A DNA stretch of 53,602 nt from Oscillospiraceae bacterium (GCA_022508805.1 JAFLUM010000011.1:1-53602); one strand, 5' to 3'; shown: positions 28,263-39,287, counted from the stretch's first letter. The notes: a model not told the origin generated them from the sequence alone. Numbers and translations are program-made.

Positions 28263-29682
28263 CACACTCGACGTCCTTCTTTTTCAAAAATTCCTCAAGC
28301 CCGTTTTTGCCCTCATCGGTAACGGGCTTTATCCATTTAAGCGATCTGTAATACCGTATGCATAACGCCGTTTTAACGTAATCTTCAAATATATACATAA
28401 CGGCAAATGCAACAGTAAAAGGTAATTTGAGTACATATACCGCGATAAGTGTAGCAGGCAGTGAAAGACCCCACAGACAGCATAAATCATATTTTACGCC
28501 TGTGACTGTATCGCCGCCTGAACGGAAAACTCCAACGATAGATATATAGGGAATTTGCCGCACGGTAAATTCAAAGGCATAAAATGCCATAATTGTCATT
28601 GCAGTTTTAAGCGTTACATCGCTGATATTGTTTCCCATATTGAATATTCCGATAAGCTGTGGGCGGAATATGTAAATCAAAATCGAAATGAAAATTGCCA
28701 GTATCGGCGCAATTATCATAAAGCGCTTGGAATCTTGAATTCCGCGCTCTATCATTCCTTTACCCACTGATTTACCCACCATTATACAGCAGGCGGTGCA
28801 AATACCGATAAAGAAAACAAATGCGATATTTTCAAAGCTTCTGAGTATTGTCAGCGCCGCAAAATACTCATGTCCCATATGACCGAAAATAATATTAAAG
28901 GCAAAAGTCCCTACACCCCACATAGACTCGTTAAATATGACAGGAAACGCCTTTTTATAAAATGCCGAAACATCCTCTAACTTGAAACCAAAGGTTGTTT
29001 TAAGCGGAGCTATCAGTATATTTTTCTCGATCACTGATATGAGTAAAATTGCTGCGACTCCAACCCATGCAGAAATTGATGTGGCAAGCGCAGCCCCTTT
29101 TATTCCCATCTCGTTAAAACCGAATTTACCGAAAATCATACCGTAGTCAAGAAAAATGTTTAAAACCGTAGTCAGAACGGAGACGTACATGGGCAGTCTG
29201 ACACGCTCTACAGAGCGCAGAACTGACGATAAAATATTTGATATTGCAACGGCGGGATAAGAGAATAACACAATTAAAAGATATTCCTTACCCTCGGTTA
29301 TAACATTATCTTCACCGTTAAAAATATTAACTACAAGTTCAGGGAAAAAGAAGCTGACAGCAGTGAATACACCTGAAACAAGCAACACCGAAATCACTGC
29401 AATACCGCAGGTCATATTTATCCGTCTTTTATCCTTTATTCCCCAGTATTGGGAAACAAATACGGAAGTGCCTGAACTTATTCCGATTATTATCATATTG
29501 AGAAGCCAGCCCCACTGACCTATCATTCCCACTGCGGAAAGCGACACATCTCCCAAACGGCTTACAAAAAGCGTATCAGCAAGAGTAAACGAGCTGATAA
29601 GCATATTTTGCAAAGCGATAGGTGTGGCTAACTTTATTGCGTTTTTCCAAAATCCTTTATCATTAAAAATCTTAAATTTCAA
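28249..29682 (-). CDS. MATE family efflux transporter
   Basis: A 477-residue protein with about twelve membrane helices in two MATE repeats. Family features include the N-terminal [20 protein letters not shown] region and [18 protein letters not shown] proteins expel cationic drugs or metabolites using sodium or proton gradients; the substrate is unknown. It starts 3 bases after the uvrB stop and overlaps uvrA, so it sits inside an excision-repair operon with a putative SOS box. Confidence 0.93.
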   Translation of the reverse strand: MKFKIFNDKGFWKNAIKLATPIALQNMLISSFTLADTLFVSRLGDVSLSAVGMIGQWGWLLNMIIIGISSGTSVFVSQYWGIKDKRRINMTCGIAVISVLLVSGVFTAVSFFFPELVVNIFNGEDNVITEGKEYLLIVLFSYPAVAISNILSSVLRSVERVRLPMYVSVLTTVLNIFLDYGMIFGKFGFNEMGIKGAALATSISAWVGVAAILLISVIEKNILIAPLKTTFGFKLEDVSAFYKKAFPVIFNESMWGVGTFAFNIIFGHMGHEYFAALTILRSFENIAFVFFIGICTACCIMVGKSVGKGMIERGIQDSKRFMIIAPILAIFISILIYIFRPQLIGIFNMGNNISDVTLKTAMTIMAFYAFEFTVRQIPYISIVGVFRSGGDTVTGVKYDLCCLWGLSLPATLIAVYVLKLPFTVAFAVMYIFEDYVKTALCIRYYRSLKWIKPVTDEGKNGLEEFLKKKDVECDGAR

Positions 29683-29685
29683 ACT

Positions 29686-31632
29686 TTATTTCTCCGATTT
29701 TAATTTTTCTATTTTGTCACGAAGATACGCTGCATGCTCAAACTCAAGGATTTTTGCCGCAGCCTTCATCTCTTCGGTAAGGCGAATTATGAGCTTTTGC
29801 TTTTCTTCTCTACTCATCTTGCGCTTAGAGCTCTTATCACGTGCTGATATTTCGAGGACTTCACGCACGTCTTTAATAATAGTTTGGGGAACTATACCGT
29901 GTTCCTCATTATAGGCTATCTGTTTTTCACGGCGTCTGTACGTCTCGGATAAGGCTTTTTCCATAGAAGGCGTTACACTGTCGGCATACATAATGACCTG
30001 TCCGCCGGAGTTACGGGCAGCGCGTCCGATGATTTGAACAAGCGACGTTTCCGAACGTAAAAAGCCCTCTTTATCAGCATCGAGTATTGCGATAAGCGAG
30101 ACCTCGGGAATATCCAGTCCCTCACGTAAAAGATTTATACCCACAAGAACGTCAAACTCCCCGAGGCGAAGATCCCGAATAAGCTCCATACGCTCAATAG
30201 TGTCAATATCATAATGCATATATCGAACCTTTATACCGTGTTGCCCCAGATATTCGGTCAGATTTTCCGCCATCTTTTTCGTAAGTGTTGTAACGAGAAC
30301 ACGCTCTTTTTTCTCTATTCTTATATTTATTTCCGAAATCAGATCGTCGATCTGTCCTTCGGTGCTGCGGACAAAAATCTCAGGATCAAGAAGTCCTGTA
30401 GGACGTATAAGCTGTTCGGCAGTCTGAACACTTTTTTCCTGTTCAAACGGTCCGGGTGTGGCGCTGACAAATATTTTTTGTCCTGTTTTTCCGTAGAATT
30501 CATCGAAATTTAACGGGCGGTTATCGTATGCCGACGGTAAACGGAATCCGAAATTTATTAGGCTCTCTTTTCGCGATCTGTCACCGCCGAACATACCTCT
30601 TACCTGCGGAAGTGTAACGTGTGACTCGTCAACAAAAAGCAGAAAATCATCGGGGAAATAGTCAAGCAACGTAAAAGGCGGTTCACCCGATTTTCTGCCG
30701 GACATAATTGCGGAATAGTTTTCAATTCCCTTACAAAATCCTGTTTCCCGCAGCATTTCCATATCATATTCAGTACGCTGCCTTATACGCTGTGCCTCAA
30801 TAAGCTTACCTTCTTTTTCAAATCGGGCGACTTGTTCCTCCATTTCAGCGTTTATTTTTTCAAGGGCAAATTCCATTTTTTCAGGTGAAACAACATAGTG
30901 AGAGGCAGGATATACTGCAACGTGTGAAACAATATTTTTGACAGCTCCCGTGAGCGGATTTATTTCACTTATCCTGTCGATCTCATCACCGAAAAATTCT
31001 ACCCGTATTGCGGTATCATTGGAATAAACAGGAAAAATTTCGACTATATCCCCTCTTACTCTGAATTTATTTCTTATAAAATTGATATCGTTACGCTCAT
31101 ACTGTATCTCAACAAGTTTTTTAATAAGGTCGTCGCGGCTTTTCTGCATACCCGTTCGCATTGAAATGACCATACTCTTATAGTCGATGGGGTCACCGAG
31201 AGAATATATGCACGAAACACTTGCGACTATTATTACGTCTCGACGCTCAGAAAGCGCCGAAGTCGCAGAATGGCGCAGCTTGTCAATTTCATCGTTTATC
31301 GCCGAATCTTTTTCGATATAAGTATCAGTCGTGGCAATATATGCCTCAGGCTGATAGTAATCGTAGTAACTGACAAAATATTCAACAGCGTTATTTGGGA
31401 AAAACTCCTTAAATTCTGAACAAAGCTGACCTGCTAAAGTTTTATTGTGGGCAAGAATCAATGTAGGGCGGTTAAGTTCTGCAATAATATTCGCCATGGT
31501 AAATGTTTTTCCCGAGCCGGTAACGCCGAGAAGAGTCTGTTCTTTATATCCGTTATTTACGCCGTCAACAAGTTTTTTTATCGCCTGAGGCTGATCTCCT
31601 GTGGGCTTGAACTGACTAACTAACTGAAACAT
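29686..31632 (-). CDS. uvrB: Excinuclease ABC subunit UvrB
   Basis: A 648-residue helicase-like protein that receives damage from UvrA and positions UvrC. Walker A GVTGSGKT is near residue 37, the beta-hairpin [10 protein letters not shown] near 93, DESH near 338, helicase motif [11 protein letters not shown] near 540 and a C-terminal UVR motif ([18 protein letters not shown]). ATG 31632 follows GAAAGG; the open frame upstream covers the promoter and is not coding. Confidence 0.98.
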   Translation of the reverse strand: MFQLVSQFKPTGDQPQAIKKLVDGVNNGYKEQTLLGVTGSGKTFTMANIIAELNRPTLILAHNKTLAGQLCSEFKEFFPNNAVEYFVSYYDYYQPEAYIATTDTYIEKDSAINDEIDKLRHSATSALSERRDVIIVASVSCIYSLGDPIDYKSMVISMRTGMQKSRDDLIKKLVEIQYERNDINFIRNKFRVRGDIVEIFPVYSNDTAIRVEFFGDEIDRISEINPLTGAVKNIVSHVAVYPASHYVVSPEKMEFALEKINAEMEEQVARFEKEGKLIEAQRIRQRTEYDMEMLRETGFCKGIENYSAIMSGRKSGEPPFTLLDYFPDDFLLFVDESHVTLPQVRGMFGGDRSRKESLINFGFRLPSAYDNRPLNFDEFYGKTGQKIFVSATPGPFEQEKSVQTAEQLIRPTGLLDPEIFVRSTEGQIDDLISEINIRIEKKERVLVTTLTKKMAENLTEYLGQHGIKVRYMHYDIDTIERMELIRDLRLGEFDVLVGINLLREGLDIPEVSLIAILDADKEGFLRSETSLVQIIGRAARNSGGQVIMYADSVTPSMEKALSETYRRREKQIAYNEEHGIVPQTIIKDVREVLEISARDKSSKRKMSREEKQKLIIRLTEEMKAAAKILEFEHAAYLRDKIEKLKSEK

Positions 31633-31657
31633 ACTGTTCCTTTCGTATTTGGTATCG

Positions 31658-31671
31658 CGTACATTTGTTCG
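31658..31671 (-). promoter_or_regulatory. Putative LexA/SOS box upstream of uvrB
   Basis: On the minus strand CGAACAAATGTACG matches the Gram-positive SOS box CGAAC-N4-GTTCG at all but one position of the two half-sites. It lies just downstream of the -10 element, a usual repressor position. Confidence 0.7.
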
Positions 31672-31675
31672 TTTA

Positions 31676-31704
31676 ATTATACAACATCCCTCGGATAAAA
31701 TCAA
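31676..31704 (-). promoter_or_regulatory. Promoter of uvrB-MATE-uvrA
   Basis: On the minus strand TTGATT (31699-31704), 17-bp spacer, TATAAT (31676-31681). Confidence 0.75.
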
Positions 31705-31766
31705 CATTATTCTTTAAATAAACGCATAAAATTTCTTAGAAAATTTGTTGGTTTGAGATGATTTTT

Positions 31767-32351
31767 ATGATGAATAAGATATGGTCGAGTCTAATCCTCT
31801 TTTCGCTTATTGCCGCAGTCTGTTTAGGAAATATCAGCGAATTATCAAGGGGTATTATTACAAGCGGCAATACCGCAGTCGATCTCGCCATAACACTTTT
31901 GGGCTCGTTTTGCCTATGGAACGGCATTATGAATATAGCGGAAAAATCGGAGCTTACAAAATCGCTTTCAAAGGTAATGTCACCGATTTTGTGTAAATTA
32001 TTTAAGGGTTTAAAAAAGGACGATGACGCCGTTCTGCCCATGTGTTTGAATATTACTTCAAATCTCTTGGGTCTCTCAAACGCCGCAACACCGACAGGTA
32101 TTGAAGCTATGAAAAGGCTTGCGGCAAAAAATGAGGGAAAAACAACGCCGAGCAACAATATGGTACTGTTTGTCGTTATGAATTCCGCTGCACTCAGAAT
32201 AATCCCTACCACAGTTGCAAATATAAGAGCAAGTCACGGTTCAGAAAATCCTGCTGGAATTGTTTTACCGTCAATAATTGTATCAATTTGCGCTCTGACT
32301 GTCGGAATCACTATGACAAAAATCACGGAGAGGTTTTTTAAATATGAGTAA
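31767..32351 (+). CDS. spmA: Spore maturation protein A
   Basis: A 194-residue membrane protein with helices near the N-terminus, at about 35-55 and in the C-terminal third, and the family motif CLNITSNLLGLSNAATPTG (near 96-114, nucleoside-recognition Gate domain). SpmA and SpmB are needed for proper spore core dehydration in Bacillus and Clostridium. ATG 31767 is preferred because GAGATGAT lies upstream; ATGs at 31758 and 31770 are also possible. The stop overlaps the spmB start. Confidence 0.94.
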   Translation: MMNKIWSSLILFSLIAAVCLGNISELSRGIITSGNTAVDLAITLLGSFCLWNGIMNIAEKSELTKSLSKVMSPILCKLFKGLKKDDDAVLPMCLNITSNLLGLSNAATPTGIEAMKRLAAKNEGKTTPSNNMVLFVVMNSAALRIIPTTVANIRASHGSENPAGIVLPSIIVSICALTVGITMTKITERFFKYE

Positions 32352-32865
32352 TATTTCAAATTACATACTTCCGATTTTTGTCTGTCTGATAGTAGTATAC
32401 GGATTTTTAAAGAAAGTAGACGTATTTGACGCTTTTACTGAGGGCGCTAAAAATGGGTTTAACGTGTTTTTGTCAATTCTGCCGTCACTGACAGCACTTT
32501 TTTTGGCAATAGAAATGCTCAAATCATCAGGGGGAACTGAGATCCTTACAAAAATACTATCCCCAGTCGGAAAGCTTTTGAATATCCCGAATGAAGTTTT
32601 ACCAATGTGCATATTATCTCCTGTCTCGGGCGGAGGTTCTCTGAGTATATATGAGTCGATTATAAGTGAGTACGGACCCGATTCTTATATAGGAAGGGTC
32701 GCATCGGTTATGATGGGGTCTTCCGAAACGACGTTTTATGCCATTGCAGTCTATTACGGCGCGGTAAACATAAAAAAGATACGGCACACAGCGATTTGCT
32801 CACTGTGCGCCGATTTTACAAGCTTTATCGTTTCGGGAGTTGTAGTAAGAATTTTATTTTATTAA
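32344..32865 (+). CDS. spmB: Spore maturation protein B
   Basis: A 173-residue membrane protein with the paired Gate-domain motif MCILSPVSGGGSLSIYESI near 90-108 and SSETTFYAIAVYYGAV near 125. It overlaps spmA and ends 12 bases inside the convergent gpmI gene, so the two stop regions interlock with no terminator between them. Confidence 0.95.
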   Translation: MSNISNYILPIFVCLIVVYGFLKKVDVFDAFTEGAKNGFNVFLSILPSLTALFLAIEMLKSSGGTEILTKILSPVGKLLNIPNEVLPMCILSPVSGGGSLSIYESIISEYGPDSYIGRVASVMMGSSETTFYAIAVYYGAVNIKKIRHTAICSLCADFTSFIVSGVVVRILFY

Positions 32866-34383
32866 CGAAACTCCGTCCATTTCGGCAGGCTGTTCGAGTC
32901 CCAAAATTTTAAGCATTGTGGGAGCAATATCGCAAAGTCTGCCGCCCTCACGCAGCTCGCACGGGTAGTTAGCAACGATAAATGGTACGGGATTTGTAGT
33001 GTGCGCCGTAAACGGCGAGCCGTCCTCCTCATACATTTTATCGGCATTACCGTGGTCTGCAGTGACAAGAAGTGCACCGCCCATTTCCGCAACTGCATCA
33101 AAAAGAGTTCCGACACAAGTATCAACTGCTTCAACAGCGGCAACAGCGGCTTCAAACACGCCAGTATGACCAACCATATCGCAATTAGCGAAATTGAGGA
33201 TTACAACGTCATATTTTCCGCTTCTTACTGCTGCATTAACCTTTTCCGATACCTCATAAGCGCTCATTTCAGGCTTTAAATCATATGTTGTAACTTTGGG
33301 GGAATTTACAAGTATTCTATCCTCACCTGCATATTGAGCCTCAACGCCGCCGTTAAAGAAAAATGTTACGTGAGCGTATTTTTCAGTCTCTGCAATGCGG
33401 AGTTGAGTCATACCTTTGTCTGAAAGATATTCACCGAGTGTGTTTGTAAGTGACTGCGGCTTAAATGCAATATCGACATTAGGCATTGTAGCATCATATT
33501 GAGTCATACAGACGTAAGTAACAGGGAAATAATCGCGCTCAAAGCCGTTAAAATCGGGATCGACAAATGTTCTTGTGATTTCACGCGCACGGTCGGGGCG
33601 GAAATTGAAGAACACCACGCTGTCATTAGCCGATATCCTGCCCTCATTTTCAAGGCATACGGTTGGTTCAATAAATTCATCTGTGATGTTTTTACCGTCG
33701 TTGTCAACTCTTTGGTAGCTTTCCTCAACCGCTTTGACAGGATCAAGAGCAAATATACCTTCGCCTTTTACAAGGGCGTTGTACGCTTTTGAGACGCGCT
33801 CCCATCTGTTGTCCCTATCCATAGCATAGAAACGTCCAACAACTGTGGCTATTTTACCTACGCCGATCTCATTAAGCTTTTCCTGTGCCTCTGCAAGAAA
33901 ATCCTTACCGCTTGTGGGCGGAACGTCACGTCCGTCCATAATACAGTGAAGGTAGACCTTCTCAAGTCCCATTTTCTTGGCAAGTTCAACGATTGCCCAA
34001 ACGTGGCTGTTGTGGGAATGTACTCCGCCGTCACTCATAAGTCCGATAAGATGAAGAGAAGTCCCGTTGTCAATAGCGTTTTTAACCGCCTTGATCAATG
34101 TCTCATTATTAAAGAAGTCGCCGTCTTGAATGGACTTTGTAATTCTTGTAAGCTCCTGATATACAACGCGACCTGCGCCGATATTGGTGTGTCCGACCTC
34201 GGAGTTACCCATCTGACCGTCGGGAAGACCTACGTCCATACCCGACGCACCGATATACGTCATCGGATATTTTGACATAAGCTCGTCAAGACGAGGAGTA
34301 TTTGCGGCGACAATAGCGTTGCCGTAATCGGACGGATTTTTACCGAAGCCGTCCATTATACATAATACTAAAGGTTTTTTCAT
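32854..34383 (-). CDS. gpmI: 2,3-bisphosphoglycerate-independent phosphoglycerate mutase
   Basis: A 509-residue alkaline-phosphatase-fold enzyme interconverting 3- and 2-phosphoglycerate with two Mn ions. D11 (MDGFG) and the nucleophile S61 (GNSEVGH) are visible, with metal-site blocks DGRDVPP, MVGHTGV and LVTADHGNADKM. In Bacillus the Mn and pH sensitivity of this enzyme helps stall glycolysis in spores. It ends the pgk-tpiA-gpmI operon. Confidence 0.98.
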   Translation of the reverse strand: MKKPLVLCIMDGFGKNPSDYGNAIVAANTPRLDELMSKYPMTYIGASGMDVGLPDGQMGNSEVGHTNIGAGRVVYQELTRITKSIQDGDFFNNETLIKAVKNAIDNGTSLHLIGLMSDGGVHSHNSHVWAIVELAKKMGLEKVYLHCIMDGRDVPPTSGKDFLAEAQEKLNEIGVGKIATVVGRFYAMDRDNRWERVSKAYNALVKGEGIFALDPVKAVEESYQRVDNDGKNITDEFIEPTVCLENEGRISANDSVVFFNFRPDRAREITRTFVDPDFNGFERDYFPVTYVCMTQYDATMPNVDIAFKPQSLTNTLGEYLSDKGMTQLRIAETEKYAHVTFFFNGGVEAQYAGEDRILVNSPKVTTYDLKPEMSAYEVSEKVNAAVRSGKYDVVILNFANCDMVGHTGVFEAAVAAVEAVDTCVGTLFDAVAEMGGALLVTADHGNADKMYEEDGSPFTAHTTNPVPFIVANYPCELREGGRLCDIAPTMLKILGLEQPAEMDGVSLIK

Positions 34384-34402
34384 TTAAGTCACCCAAATAG
34401 AT

Positions 34403-35170
34403 TTATTTTGAAGCAGCTTCAACGATTTTTGCAAAATCAGCAGCCTTAAGTGAAGCACCGCCGATAAGTCCGCCGTCAACATTTGCTTTTGCCAGAAGTT
34501 CATCGGCATTACCTGCGTTCATTGATCCGCCGTACTGTACAGTAACGGTTTCGGCAACATCTGCACCGTAAGCCTCAGCAATAGCGGCACGTACAAATCC
34601 GTTGCCCTCGTCAGCCTGCTCGGCAGTTGCAGTAACGCCCGTGCCTATCGCCCAAACAGGCTCATAAGCTATTATAACATTAGCGAGCTGCTCTTTTGTA
34701 ACGTTTGTAAGAGCCATTTTGGTCTGATATTTCAAAAGAGTTTCAGTGTAGCCAAGCTCTCTCTGCTCAAGAGTTTCGCCGACACAGATAATTGCCTTAA
34801 GTCCTGCGTTAAGAGCTGCAAGAGAGCGAAGATTTACGGTTTGGTCAGTCTCACCAAAGTATGTTCTTCTCTCGCTGTGACCGATAACAACATATTCAAC
34901 GCCTGCTTCTTTGAGCATATCTGCGGCGATTTCGCCCGTGTATGCTCCCGAAGCTTTGAAATGTACATTTTCAGCACCGATTTTTATGTTTGAGCCTTTT
35001 GCAGCCTCAACAGCGGCAGGAATATCAATAAAAGGTACACAGAGCACCACATCACAATCGGCATTTGCCACAAGAGGCTTCATCTCATTTATAAGAGCCT
35101 TTGCCTGTTCAGGGGTTTTATTCATTTTCCAGTTACCTGCTATAACTGTTTTACGCAACTGCTTATTCAT
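34403..35170 (-). CDS. tpiA: Triose-phosphate isomerase
   Basis: A 255-residue TIM barrel interconverting dihydroxyacetone phosphate and glyceraldehyde-3-phosphate. The catalytic lysine is in GNWKMN, the histidine in GHSERR (near 98), the glutamate in AYEPVWAIGTG (near 168), and the phosphate-binding YGGS follows. It lies 20 bases before gpmI and 60 bases after pgk. Confidence 0.98.
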   Translation of the reverse strand: MNKQLRKTVIAGNWKMNKTPEQAKALINEMKPLVANADCDVVLCVPFIDIPAAVEAAKGSNIKIGAENVHFKASGAYTGEIAADMLKEAGVEYVVIGHSERRTYFGETDQTVNLRSLAALNAGLKAIICVGETLEQRELGYTETLLKYQTKMALTNVTKEQLANVIIAYEPVWAIGTGVTATAEQADEGNGFVRAAIAEAYGADVAETVTVQYGGSMNAGNADELLAKANVDGGLIGGASLKAADFAKIVEAASK

Positions 35171-35195
35171 ATAAATTTCTCCTTATCGCAAATTG

Positions 35196-35219
35196 TGGGA
35201 GGACTTTAAAGTCCTCCCA
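35196..35219. repeat. 24-bp perfect palindrome between pgk and tpiA
   Basis: TGGGAGGACTTT and its exact reverse complement abut with no loop. There is no clear T-run on the minus strand, so it is a weak terminator at best. It may act as an RNA processing or attenuation hairpin within the operon. Confidence 0.6.
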
Positions 35220-35230
35220 TTATAGTTTAA

Positions 35231-36424
35231 TTATTTCTCGTCAAGAGCAGCAATACCGGGAAGCTCTTTACCCTCAAGGTATTCAAGCGAAGCTCCGCCG
35301 CCGGTTGAAATGTGAGACATCTTGTCAGCAAACCCGAGCTTTTGGATAGCCGCCGCAGAGTCACCGCCGCCGATTATTGAGATAGCGCCGCTTTCGGCAA
35401 TAGCAGTAGCAACAGCAACTGTACCTGAAGCAAAATTCTCCCACTCTGAAACGCCCATAGGACCGTTCCAGATAACAGTGCCCGCGTCCTTAACGGCGTC
35501 GGCAAACATCTTTTGAGTTTTGGGACCGATATCAAGTCCCATCCAACCGTCGGGAATGTCGTCGGAGTTTACTACCATAGCCTCTGTATCGGGTTTATAC
35601 TCTTTGCCGACCTTGTTGTCAACGGGAATAAGGAACTTAACTCCTTTTTCCTCAGCTTTTTTCATCATTTCAAGAGCAAGGTCAACCTTATCAGCCTCAA
35701 GAAGTGATGTGCCTATATTATGACCGAGAGCCTTCATAAAGGTATATGCCATACCGCCGCCTACGATAAGAGTATCGCACTTATCAATAAGATTGGTGAT
35801 AACGCCGATCTTATCTGAAACCTTAGCGCCGCCGAGAATGGCAACAAGAGGTCTTTTGGGGTCTTCAAGAGCCCCGCCGATGAACTGGATCTCTTTCTGA
35901 ATAAGATAACCGCAAGCGGAGGGAAGATAATCTGCAACGCCTGTCGTTGAAGAATGGGCTCTGTGTGCTGAACCGAAAGCATCATTTACATAAAGCTCGG
36001 CAAGATCAGCAAACTTTTTGGAAAGCTCTGGATCGTTCTTTGTCTCGCCATTTTCAAAGCGAACGTTTTCGAGAAGAAGAACCTCACCGTCTTTAAGGTC
36101 GGCAGCAAGAGCCTGAGCGCTCTCGCCTACAACGTCTCCTGCCATTTTAACTTCCTGTCCGAGAAGCTCGGAAAGTCTTGCGGCAACGGGAGCCATTGAG
36201 AACTCGGGAACTACCTCACCCTTAGGACGGCCGAGATGAGAGCAAAGAATAACCTTTGCACCGTTATCGATAAGATATTTGATGGTCGGCAGAGATGCGA
36301 CTATTCTTTTGTCGCTGGTGATCACACCGTTTTCCATCTTAACGTTGAAGTCGCAGCGTACAAGGACCTTTTTGCCTTTAACCTGAAGATCTTCAACAGT
36401 CTTTTTGCTTAAAGCACTGCTCAT
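35231..36424 (-). CDS. pgk: Phosphoglycerate kinase
   Basis: A 397-residue two-domain kinase that makes ATP from 1,3-bisphosphoglycerate. The N-terminal [11 protein letters not shown] and SHLGRPKG blocks bind 3-phosphoglycerate; [10 protein letters not shown] and the C-terminal GGGDSAAA bind nucleotide. GGATG lies upstream of the start. It leads the pgk-tpiA-gpmI operon; gapdh is not in this window. Confidence 0.98.
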   Translation of the reverse strand: MSSALSKKTVEDLQVKGKKVLVRCDFNVKMENGVITSDKRIVASLPTIKYLIDNGAKVILCSHLGRPKGEVVPEFSMAPVAARLSELLGQEVKMAGDVVGESAQALAADLKDGEVLLLENVRFENGETKNDPELSKKFADLAELYVNDAFGSAHRAHSSTTGVADYLPSACGYLIQKEIQFIGGALEDPKRPLVAILGGAKVSDKIGVITNLIDKCDTLIVGGGMAYTFMKALGHNIGTSLLEADKVDLALEMMKKAEEKGVKFLIPVDNKVGKEYKPDTEAMVVNSDDIPDGWMGLDIGPKTQKMFADAVKDAGTVIWNGPMGVSEWENFASGTVAVATAIAESGAISIIGGGDSAAAIQKLGFADKMSHISTGGGASLEYLEGKELPGIAALDEK

Positions 36425-36457
36425 TGAAAATACATCCTTTCAATATATAAATTTACC

Positions 36458-36476
36458 GTAGTATATTCTATACTAC
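36458..36476. promoter_or_regulatory. Operator-like palindrome over the pgk -10 region
   Basis: GTAGTATA-TTC-TATACTAC is a perfect 8-bp inverted repeat with a 3-bp centre. It covers the -10 of the pgk promoter completely, a position typical of a repressor site. Confidence 0.6.
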
Positions 36477-36493
36477 TGCTTAAAATTTTTCAA
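36465..36493 (-). promoter_or_regulatory. Promoter of pgk-tpiA-gpmI
   Basis: On the minus strand TTGAAA (36488-36493), 17-bp spacer, TAGAAT (36465-36470), about 40 bases ahead of the pgk start. Confidence 0.75.
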
Positions 36494-36522
36494 GAGTAAA
36501 GGGATATTTTGTTAATAAAATA

Positions 36523-37530
36523 TCATTTTGACTGATTATAGAGCGTCAAAATCGAATTAATTTTGTCAATAATCATATTTTTAAGCTCATTCGGGTGTAC
36601 AACCATAATATCATCCCCAAACTGCATTATCCACGATACAAGACCCTCATTGACCGCAACGCTTACTTTTGCGGAAAAATGACCGTCGTCAAAAGGAACT
36701 ATAGTACATTTTTCGCCGAATCTGTCTATAAATTCCTCGATAATATCATTTTTGCAAATAAGCTCAACGGGCTTAATATCACCCGAGAACATTGATAGAT
36801 GCTTATTACTGTAGTCTGCCGCATCAAATGCAGTAGTATACGGTGACACCTCAGAAAAGCGTCGGGCAGGTGTATCGGTCAGCTCAACGCTCTTGAGCCT
36901 GTCAATGCGCAAGTGAATAAGATTATCGTATTTGCTGTAATTTCCTATAAGATAATAGTGATCATTTGACCAAATAAGAGCATACGGATTTATCGTCATC
37001 TGCTTTTTCTCATATAACGCCCGTTTTCCGTCAACGATCTTTCTTCTGTGGTAAGTCACAACTACCTGCCGCTTGTTTTCAATAGCTGTATTCAGAATAT
37101 CAATGTTATAAAAAACATTTTCGTTTTCGGATTTGTTGCGGTTATCAATGTAAATCTGCGTTCTAAGCCGTGAAAACTGATGTTCGCCGACAAACTTACC
37201 CAATTTTTCTAAAAGCATCTTAGTCTTTTTGGCGGAAATGAAATTTGCCGCCTGAACAGCATCAATCAACAGCCTTAATTCGGGCAACTCAAAGTAATAA
37301 GGTGCAGCAAAATATCCACGCGGAGAGCTTGAATATATTATTTCATAACCGAATTCGTTAAGACACTCAATACAGTCATATACGGTTTTTCTGTCGCACT
37401 GAATACCGTACAGCTCGTCGAGATAAGACATAATGTCATTAGCCGTCAAGGGGTGTTCCTCGTCGGATTTTTTCGACAGTATCTCGGCAATGTACAGTAA
37501 TCGTAATTTTTGTTTGGATGCAGCTTTCAT
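36523..37530 (-). CDS. WYL-domain HTH transcriptional regulator (YafY type)
   Basis: A 335-residue regulator with an N-terminal winged helix (residues 5-75, DRKTVYDCIECLNEFGYEI) and a central WYL domain (about 145-215; VVTYHRR, INPYALIWSNDHYYLIG, HLRIDRLKSVEL) plus a C-terminal WCX-like part. WYL domains sense nucleic-acid or small ligands in many regulators; the target is unknown. It starts 8 bases after the GH2 gene stop, so it may be co-transcribed with it. It is also the nearest regulator to the pgk operator palindrome. Confidence 0.88.
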   Translation of the reverse strand: MKAASKQKLRLLYIAEILSKKSDEEHPLTANDIMSYLDELYGIQCDRKTVYDCIECLNEFGYEIIYSSSPRGYFAAPYYFELPELRLLIDAVQAANFISAKKTKMLLEKLGKFVGEHQFSRLRTQIYIDNRNKSENENVFYNIDILNTAIENKRQVVVTYHRRKIVDGKRALYEKKQMTINPYALIWSNDHYYLIGNYSKYDNLIHLRIDRLKSVELTDTPARRFSEVSPYTTAFDAADYSNKHLSMFSGDIKPVELICKNDIIEEFIDRFGEKCTIVPFDDGHFSAKVSVAVNEGLVSWIMQFGDDIMVVHPNELKNMIIDKINSILTLYNQSK

Positions 37531-37538
37531 AGGTAGTA

Positions 37539-39287
37539 TTACAAAACCAGTTTATTATTAATTTCAATGAGAGTTTCCTCGTCAACTTTAATATTCTCAC
37601 GGTCATAGGTCATAATGCCGTTGACCTCGTTTTCGACGTCGCTGACTTGGGTATAAACGGTCGCGGAAAGTCCCTTTTTAATAAGCGGGATAACCTGTTT
37701 TTCGTGGAGTTTTTTGTAAGCGGCTGAAAGCTTGGCTTTATCCTTGAACATCAAATATCCAAAGCTCTTGGACTCGTCCCAAGTGTGACCGCGGTCAATT
37801 CTGCTGTATCCGCCGTATTCGGTGAGAGCAAAAACTCTTTCATCCAGTTTAGGCATTATTACGGGGACAACATATTTGTGCATACTGTTAAAGTCGCCTG
37901 CTCCGTGGTCATACCAGCCGCTGGCGTGGTCAACAAGACGTGTTGGGTCGAACTGCTTGACACAGTTAGCAATTTCGGCTGAGTCAAACTGACCCCAGCC
38001 CTCATTAAACGGTACCCAACAGCAAATGGACGTGTGATTGAAAAGCTGATTGAGCATCTCGTTAAGCTCACGCTTAAAGTCTGCGCGCCATTCATTTTCG
38101 GTACGCTTAAAGAGCTTATATTTATTGTCCTTAACTTTAAGTCCGAAGAAAGGCAGAACACCCGCTACGACTACGCCTATATACTCACCGCCGCTCATCA
38201 TATCCTGCCAAACAAGCATTCCAAGTCTGTCGCAGTGATAATACCAACGGTCAAGCTCCAGCTTAATATGCTTTCTGAGCATATTAAAGCCGAGACGTTT
38301 CATAGTCTCAATATCGTATATCATTGCCTCGTCGCAGGGAGGTGTAAGTCCACCGTCGGACCAATATCCCTGGTCAAGCAAGCCTTTTTGGAAATAAGGT
38401 TTGTTGTTAAGGAAAAAGCGCGGAATACCGTTTTCGTCTTTATCTACCGAATATTTGCGCATTCCCACATAGCTCTTAACGGTATCAACGACCGTTCCGT
38501 CCTTTAACAACTCGATTTTAAGATCATAAAGGAACGGTGACTCCGGCGACCACAGCTTGATATCATCAAACTTTATTTCACCGTCAAGAGAAATGATATT
38601 TTCGGAAACTTTATTGCCCTCGTCAAATACCGTAACGTTTACCTGACAGTCTTTATCGGTCGTAAAAGTCTTAAATTTCAGCACCTTTGTGTCTATATCG
38701 GGTATCATTCTGAGCTTTGTTATGTGACAGGGATCGACAGCCTCAAGCCATACGCTCTGCCATATTCCCGACGTGGCAGTATACCAAAATCCCGTTGTTT
38801 TGATTACCTGCTTACCGCGCTGTTGATATCCTTTATCAGTCGGGTCGTAAACGCAAACGACAAGCTCATTTTCGCCGTCTTTTATAAGTCGTGTAATGTC
38901 AACAGAAAACGAGCAGTAACCGCCTGTATGCGTTCCTGCAAGCTCTTTATTTATGTAAACGCTGCACTGCCAATCGACTGCTCCGAAATTGAGCAAAACA
39001 TTTTTTCCTGCAAAACTTTCCGGCAGCGTAAATACTTTTTTGTACCAAAGCCTATGCTCGGGCAAAAGCGGTTTTTCAACGCCTGAAAGCATACTTTCAA
39101 TTGCGAAAGGTACGGTTATTTCACCGTCGAATGTATCCGCCCATTCACAGTCAGCATCTTTAATGGCGTATTCATATACTCCGTTAAGTGATAACCAGTC
39201 CGCTCTCTCCATTTGAGGACGAGGATATTCAGGCAACGGATTAGTTTTATCGACTGAATCAGTCCATCTTGTTTTTAAAAATCCCAT
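37539..39287 (-). CDS. Glycoside hydrolase family 2 (beta-galactosidase/glucuronidase-like)
   Basis: A 582-residue enzyme with the GH2 order: N-terminal jelly roll (residues 20-165, [19 protein letters not shown]), Ig-like middle (about 180-275) and TIM barrel. The acid/base glutamate is in [10 protein letters not shown] (near 435) and the likely nucleophile in [10 protein letters not shown] (near 505). There is no signal peptide, so it should act on short glycosides in the cytosol. Exact sugar specificity cannot be read. A WYL regulator follows. Confidence 0.9.
   Translation of the reverse strand: MGFLKTRWTDSVDKTNPLPEYPRPQMERADWLSLNGVYEYAIKDADCEWADTFDGEITVPFAIESMLSGVEKPLLPEHRLWYKKVFTLPESFAGKNVLLNFGAVDWQCSVYINKELAGTHTGGYCSFSVDITRLIKDGENELVVCVYDPTDKGYQQRGKQVIKTTGFWYTATSGIWQSVWLEAVDPCHITKLRMIPDIDTKVLKFKTFTTDKDCQVNVTVFDEGNKVSENIISLDGEIKFDDIKLWSPESPFLYDLKIELLKDGTVVDTVKSYVGMRKYSVDKDENGIPRFFLNNKPYFQKGLLDQGYWSDGGLTPPCDEAMIYDIETMKRLGFNMLRKHIKLELDRWYYHCDRLGMLVWQDMMSGGEYIGVVVAGVLPFFGLKVKDNKYKLFKRTENEWRADFKRELNEMLNQLFNHTSICCWVPFNEGWGQFDSAEIANCVKQFDPTRLVDHASGWYDHGAGDFNSMHKYVVPVIMPKLDERVFALTEYGGYSRIDRGHTWDESKSFGYLMFKDKAKLSAAYKKLHEKQVIPLIKKGLSATVYTQVSDVENEVNGIMTYDRENIKVDEETLIEINNKLVL

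Noticed and set aside
31736-32212. 158-codon open frame opposite spmA
   Set aside because: Shadow of spmA; the plus-strand frame has clear SpmA motifs and membrane helices.
37859-38507. Open frames overlapping the GH2 gene
   Set aside because: They lie on other frames of a gene with conserved GH2 catalytic motifs and have no motifs of their own.
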